From: a virus
Strand: one strand, 5' to 3'
Length of the DNA stretch: 25,240 nt
Virus record (IMG/VR): IMGVR_UViG_3300049846_001767
Location: 1 to 25,240 of that record
The position numbers and the translations under genes were made by a program. Positions 21,291 through 25,240 of the stretch are shown here, one piece after another; positions within the stretch are counted from its first letter, which is position 1, and the number at the start of each line of letters is the position of its first letter. A model generated the notes under the pieces. It searched no databases. It was not told where the DNA came from and saw only the letters and a program-made list of their open reading frames with translations.

Positions 21291-21887
21291 ATGAGGCACT
21301 ATTGGACTAGGGAAGAAGAAGACTTTATACTTCAATTGATTGGTTACTATCCTGTCAAGAAGATAGTAACAAGGGTTAAGGCAAATTATTCTCTACCTAT
21401 ATCTGACTTAGCTATCAAAGCGAAAATAGAGAAGTTAGCAAGAGTTAACAAGGAGAGGGTGAGGGATCGCGTGGACAACTATTCCATGCTTTCTGTAGCT
21501 CGCTTCCTAGGAGTCAGGGATATTATTGTAAGACGATATATCTCATCAGGGCTAAAGGCTCACAAGTGTGGCGGTTTGTGGGTTATCAAACATAAGGACT
21601 TAGTTCAATTTGCCAAGGAAAACCCTAGAAGGTTCAGGAGCTGTTCTGTGGATGGGTTGGAGTGGCTTTTTGAAGGCGATAAAGATTGGGTTGATCTAGT
21701 TATTAATTCAAAGCCTCTCAAACCATTGCGTCCAATCCTGTGTGTTAATACAGGCAAGGTCTATCCCTCGCTAAGAAGTCTTGGCATTGAGATGGGGATT
21801 TCTAGGGATAGGATAAAAACCTATCTAGAGTCGGGATTGCCTACTCAAGTTAATGGAGAGTATTTAACCTTTAGATGGGCTGACTAA
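21291..21887 (+). CDS. Multi-domain DNA-binding protein, 198 aa
   Basis: Three small DNA-binding modules. Residues 4-52 (YWTREEEDFILQLIGYYPVK and on) resemble a SANT/Myb- or GcrA-like helix-turn-helix. Residues 64-110 (YSMLSVARFLGVRDIIVRRY, then LWVIKHKDLVQFAKEN) resemble an excisionase/MerR-type winged helix. Residues 148-196 (PILCVNTGKVYPSLRSLGIE, then SRDRIKTYL) resemble NUMOD1, the modular DNA-binding unit of homing nucleases. No nuclease motif is present, so it is probably a regulator or a nuclease remnant rather than an enzyme. A 14-bp palindrome precedes its start. Confidence 0.65.
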   Translation: MRHYWTREEEDFILQLIGYYPVKKIVTRVKANYSLPISDLAIKAKIEKLARVNKERVRDRVDNYSMLSVARFLGVRDIIVRRYISSGLKAHKCGGLWVIKHKDLVQFAKENPRRFRSCSVDGLEWLFEGDKDWVDLVINSKPLKPLRPILCVNTGKVYPSLRSLGIEMGISRDRIKTYLESGLPTQVNGEYLTFRWAD

Positions 21888-21900
21888 TTGTGTTACACCT

Positions 21901-21915
21901 GCCCTACGGGGTGGG
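21901..21915. repeat. GCCCTACGGGGTGGG motif
   Basis: CCTACGGG-type motif in the gap between 21887 and 21934, related to those at 12015, 12227 and 16956. The C and G tracts can pair in a short hairpin just before the AGGAGG site of the next gene. Confidence 0.55.
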
Positions 21916-21933
21916 ATGTATTAGGAGGTAAAT

Positions 21934-22161
21934 ATGTACGTTTTAGATGTTGATTATCACAAGGCAGGTAAAATTGTTAAGCATAAAATTGTGTCTAAAA
22001 GCATGACACCTGTTATTAAAAATGACGAGATTATAAGTTACGTGACTAAAATTACAATCGCTTTAGATTGTTATAGAGAAATCTACTTTACAAATGAAAA
22101 CTTTCAATGTTCAAAAGAAGGAATTCTTAGCGAAAACCCTGATTATCTTTTGATTGATTGA
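21934..22161 (+). CDS. Small hypothetical protein, 75 aa
   Basis: Beta-rich small protein (MYVLDVDYHKAGKIVKHKIV, then YVTKITIALDCYREIYFTNE), Lys- and Ile-rich. It has the best ribosome-binding site in the window, AGGAGG at 21923-21928, five bases before the ATG, so it is probably made in quantity. No family recognised. Between the regulator gene and the 958-residue gene, same direction. Could be an anti-host or accessory factor; nothing in the sequence proves this. Confidence 0.65.
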   Translation: MYVLDVDYHKAGKIVKHKIVSKSMTPVIKNDEIISYVTKITIALDCYREIYFTNENFQCSKEGILSENPDYLLID

Positions 22162-22166
22162 CCATG

Positions 22167-22202
22167 ATAGGATTAGGCTTATTAATAATGACCTAATCCT
22201 AT
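22167..22202 (+). promoter_or_regulatory. Hairpin masking the start codon of the 958-aa gene
   Basis: ATAGGATTAGG (22167-22177) pairs perfectly with CCTAATCCTAT (22192-22202), 11 pairs, 14-base loop. The 3' arm contains the first two bases of the start codon. There is no T run, so this is not a terminator; a translational switch or protein-binding operator is more likely. An in-frame stop (22189-22191) excludes an earlier start. Confidence 0.6.
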
Positions 22203-25077
22203 GTATCGTTTTTCTCGTAGTTTTAATGCCGACAATCTATCTAGCTTTGCTTTACCGCCACAGTTGATAGACCCTTCATTGGGCGGTAGAGACGCGCTAT
22301 TTCCTAACCTAAGAGTAGGCAAGTTTGGTAAAGAGGCATTAGCTCAGGACTTAACACCTTATCGTGTAGCTAAGATGTTTAGACCCGATGTTATTAACAT
22401 GGTCTCTACCAACCCAGCTAGACAGGCTAAAGCGTTAGAAGACATACAGTTTCAGAAGGCAGGACAAAGCCCAGGTCAGGCTAAAGCATTAGGCGAGTTA
22501 ATCCGAAAAGACCCTGCACTAGGAGATAGTTTTAATGTAGGCTATGGTTCTACTTTAAACAGGGAGCAAGGGTTAGCGCAGAAGGAAGGACGAGTCTATG
22601 AGTTTGACCCCACCGACGAGATGTGGAAGTCAGGCTTTAAAAGGAAGAACCCTAGCATAGTTGCAATGGATGACTTGCAAGATGCACTTAGAACTATGCC
22701 TAGTGGTAGTCGATTAACTACTTATGATGGTCGTCCGCTGGATCCTGCATTTACCAAGGTATACTATAGCCTTGAAGCGACACAAGACATTAATGACCCT
22801 CAGTTGTTTTATAACTTAAAGGGCAAGGCTGACGTTGACTATGGACGTATTGCACAAGCACTTGATTCGGTTCCTAAAGACATTGACAAGAAGGCTGACT
22901 ACTCGTTGGCTAAGCGTTGGGAAAGGGTACAAAGTTATAGCCCTTATCCTCCCAGTGGAGCTACCTATGTATTAAATGCTGACAAGCCTTATCAAACAAT
23001 TGACGAAATAATGGCTGAGGTCAATCAAGTAGAACCTTGGCGGACTCCAAAGATGGCTGACTCTAGGATTCAACGTAGTCAGAACAGTGGTAATAGCGAC
23101 AACAACAACATACCTAAAGACTTTACTCGTAAGGAGTATTTAGAAGCTACTGGTGACTCTGATAATTTGCCACCACTTGACTATAGTGGTGGTCAGACTT
23201 TAGTTAAGCTAAGCGATTGGGAATATGCAGATAGAAATGGATATCCTATGCACATCAATGATGTTGCTAGAGCTATGCGTAATCCTACTACCACTGTGGA
23301 AGATAGGTCTTTTGTACTCAACAGTCCTGATGTTCAACTACCTATTAGATCTAGTGCATCAGTACTACCACAGAGATACTACTCACAACGAGATAGAAGT
23401 ATTCCTACTGGTGTTAGGCAGCTAGATTTATTCAATAACACAGACCCTTATTTAAGAATGGCTGTAGATGAGAGTAATAACCCCATTTATCGCAGTGAGT
23501 TGCCAGCTAACTATTATGGAGTCCAACGAGACATTCCCACAAGCCTAAGCGCTATAGAAGAAGGATTAACTGGACGTAAGGGTTCTATAGTTGGCTACGC
23601 TGATGCTCGAATAGCGCAAAGACCTTCCACTAGATTAGACCGTGAGGAGCTAGGAACTGACTACTACAATCCTTACAGAGAATCCTATAGTAAGGGGCAA
23701 ACCAATCTATCAGACAATCTTTACCTAAAGAACTTCTCTGAAGACCCCAACAATGTATTTTCAGCAGACCTTAAGTGGGATGAGTCCAACCCTAACATTG
23801 CCAACTACCCTAGAAGAATTGGTGAGTTTAATCGCATCCCTAGACAAACATACAATGTAGGAAGAAGAGATAACTTGCCTATTTATGTAACAAAGGATGG
23901 TGAAGAGAGATACTTTAAAGACTTTACTTCACCAGAGATTATATTGCCCGACTATTTGTCTTCTAGGTTTACACCAGAGATTGCAACATTATCTAGTGAT
24001 GCAAATACTAAACAGTCCCCTAACAACTATCGCATAGCTGGTAGTACATCCAAAGTAGGGGGATACAACGAATTTAATGAAGTAATGGATGAAGGTATTC
24101 AAGTTTCTAGAGAGCTAGACAGGCTTTACCCTCTTAATGATGAGTTAGCTTATCTAGGTGATATAGCTAAAGGGGATGATATGTATGCTGATATTCTTGG
24201 CTATGAGCAGTCTGAAATCATTGACAAGATAACTGAGGCTGAAAGTATTGCTGAGTCTATGGGAGGAGTTCAACGTAGATTATCAGGCAAGAACGACCAA
24301 GGTTCTTTTGAAGAAGAAAGAATGGCTTATGAGGGTAGACCGTCAGCATTAATTCAATACAATATTAATGATGTATTGGAGCCATCCTTTGGCAGTGACT
24401 ATAGTGGTAGAGCTAACACAGGACGTATTAGAACTGCTGTTGGTACTGAGTACGATGCTGGTATTCCTGTCTCTTCTATAGTTAAAACCAGATTGGCTGA
24501 CCAAGCTATCGATTCTATTCAGCTACAAAATGATTTTGCTGAGCCATTTAGTCAAGCTCAATATACTAGGGACTTAATTAATAGAGGTGGAGTATTGATT
24601 GATACCCAGTTAGGTATTCCTATCCTCAAAGCTCCTACTACAGCCTACAACCCAATTACACAACGCAATGAATCATATCTACAGCCAGTGCGCCCTAGTC
24701 GTGTAGCTAATGGTGTTGCTAATTGGCAAGCTCCTGAGTCATTAGCTGTAGGTCGTGTTGGTAAGCAAATATCAGTAGAGAATATCCCTGAACTGCCAAC
24801 TGATACTGGCATGACAGTAGAACGTAGAGCATCATCTCCTATGGCTTCTATTCAAAGAGAATTAATGAATGATAACAGTGTATCTTTAAGCCCTTGGTTT
24901 AAAGCCCCTTTACCTAGCAGGAATTGGACTACCACAACACAAGGACAAATACTTTATCCTAATGCTGGTATTGGCCCTATTAACACAGGGCTTAAGCCTA
25001 AACCATTTCTCTCTGAACTATTTGGGTTTAGCGCCATTACTCCTGATGGACTAGCTAAGTATAGAGATATGGGTTAG
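22201..25077 (+). CDS. Large unknown protein, 958 aa, possibly virion-associated
   Basis: Largest frame in the window and not recognised. Arg/Asp/Tyr/Pro-rich and soluble, with no membrane helix, signal peptide or catalytic motif that I can name. Short turns such as DPSLGG, YDGRPLDP and DNLYLKNF recur, giving an extended look with much loop. Asn/Ser-rich linkers occur (SQNSGNSDNNN, about 296-306; DANTKQSPNN, about 600-609). Its opening (MYRFSRSFNADNL) and end (PFLSELFGFSAITPDGLAKY) have the flavour of the leftward virion proteins, so it may be a virion or injected protein. That rests on composition only. ATG 22201 is the first possible start, lacks a Shine-Dalgarno sequence, and lies in a hairpin. 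Confidence 0.75.
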   Translation: MYRFSRSFNADNLSSFALPPQLIDPSLGGRDALFPNLRVGKFGKEALAQDLTPYRVAKMFRPDVINMVSTNPARQAKALEDIQFQKAGQSPGQAKALGELIRKDPALGDSFNVGYGSTLNREQGLAQKEGRVYEFDPTDEMWKSGFKRKNPSIVAMDDLQDALRTMPSGSRLTTYDGRPLDPAFTKVYYSLEATQDINDPQLFYNLKGKADVDYGRIAQALDSVPKDIDKKADYSLAKRWERVQSYSPYPPSGATYVLNADKPYQTIDEIMAEVNQVEPWRTPKMADSRIQRSQNSGNSDNNNIPKDFTRKEYLEATGDSDNLPPLDYSGGQTLVKLSDWEYADRNGYPMHINDVARAMRNPTTTVEDRSFVLNSPDVQLPIRSSASVLPQRYYSQRDRSIPTGVRQLDLFNNTDPYLRMAVDESNNPIYRSELPANYYGVQRDIPTSLSAIEEGLTGRKGSIVGYADARIAQRPSTRLDREELGTDYYNPYRESYSKGQTNLSDNLYLKNFSEDPNNVFSADLKWDESNPNIANYPRRIGEFNRIPRQTYNVGRRDNLPIYVTKDGEERYFKDFTSPEIILPDYLSSRFTPEIATLSSDANTKQSPNNYRIAGSTSKVGGYNEFNEVMDEGIQVSRELDRLYPLNDELAYLGDIAKGDDMYADILGYEQSEIIDKITEAESIAESMGGVQRRLSGKNDQGSFEEERMAYEGRPSALIQYNINDVLEPSFGSDYSGRANTGRIRTAVGTEYDAGIPVSSIVKTRLADQAIDSIQLQNDFAEPFSQAQYTRDLINRGGVLIDTQLGIPILKAPTTAYNPITQRNESYLQPVRPSRVANGVANWQAPESLAVGRVGKQISVENIPELPTDTGMTVERRASSPMASIQRELMNDNSVSLSPWFKAPLPSRNWTTTTQGQILYPNAGIGPINTGLKPKPFLSELFGFSAITPDGLAKYRDMG

Positions 25078-25078
25078 A

Positions 25079-25096
25079 ACGCTACGCTATTAGATA
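25079..25096. repeat. ACGCTACGCTATTAGATA, long form of the interspersed repeat
   Basis: Eighteen bases identical to 16753-16770, starting one base after the stop of the 958-residue gene. It extends the ACGCTACGCTA core by TTAGATA. Confidence 0.75.
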
Positions 25097-25112
25097 GATT
25101 TAAGGACAAATT

Positions 25113-25240
25113 ATGAACACATATCAAGTTAGATGGTTTGAATCAGCCACCCATTTAGTAGAGACGTTTTTGTGGTGGCGAGCTTTGATGTGCAATTACA
25201 GCAAGCTAAATAAGACTTTCTTTTGGCTATTTATTAATGG
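25113..25240 (+). CDS. Partial gene cut by window end
   Basis: ATG 25113 with AAGGA (25102-25106) six bases upstream opens a frame that reads to the last base: MNTYQVRWFESATHLVETFL, then WWRALMCNYSKLNKTFFWLF. It is rich in Trp and Phe with a possible membrane-seeking segment. The 3' part is missing, so neither length nor function can be given. Confidence 0.5.
   Translation, partial: MNTYQVRWFESATHLVETFLWWRALMCNYSKLNKTFFWLFIN

Noticed and set aside
1-25240. tRNA genes, integrase, attachment site
   Set aside because: No cloverleaf-like segment, tyrosine or serine recombinase motif, or paired att-like repeat was seen by eye; a tRNAscan run would be needed to exclude tRNAs fully.

Overview
The window reads as part of a double-stranded DNA phage, phage-plasmid or prophage of a filamentous cyanobacterium. 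Three things point to a virus: a complete large terminase subunit (309-1973, minus); a fused primase-helicase (19062-21068, minus); and a long row of tightly coupled genes of virion type (3279-9575, minus). The host guess rests on many copies of the short interspersed motif ACGCTACGCTA and of CCCTACGGG-type motifs, which are common in Nostoc/Anabaena-like genomes. That guess is an inference. No portal, major capsid, tail, integrase or tRNA gene was recognised here, so the element must continue outside the window.

Layout. (1) 94-9575: a mostly leftward operon. From right to left it encodes glycine-rich and membrane-like proteins, then coiled-coil proteins, a possible small terminase subunit and the large terminase. 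Several junctions are TAATG overlaps. Four tiny rightward genes sit in its gaps. (2) 9717-11299: rightward small genes, with one tiny leftward gene opposite them. (3) 11300-12107: about 800 bases with little coding, holding a predicted H-type pseudoknot flanked by a 20-nt direct repeat, plus other duplications. (4) 12108-16625: a rightward cluster ending in a 945-residue single-chain RNA polymerase of the double-psi beta-barrel (YonO/QDE-1-like) class. A 14-base element, AGTGACTTAACTTT, occurs in the leaders of three genes before it. (5) 16626-17453: terminators, hairpins and two small genes. (6) 17454-18797: leftward HNH nuclease and two overlapping genes for membrane-anchored coiled-coil proteins. 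(7) 18849-19061: an iteron-like repeat cluster beside an A+T-rich stretch, a likely origin or operator array. (8) 19062-21213: primase-helicase and a tiny basic protein overlapping its start. (9) 21291-25240: a DNA-binding protein with a 14-bp palindrome at its start, two unknown genes including a 958-residue protein whose start codon lies in a hairpin, and a gene cut by the window end.

Working model (inference): host polymerase reads the early genes, the encoded polymerase transcribes another set of genes, the primase-helicase fires replication from the nearby repeat cluster, and the leftward operon supplies packaging and DNA-ejection functions. The polymerase, the repeated leader element and the pseudoknot region are the most promising candidates for undescribed biology.
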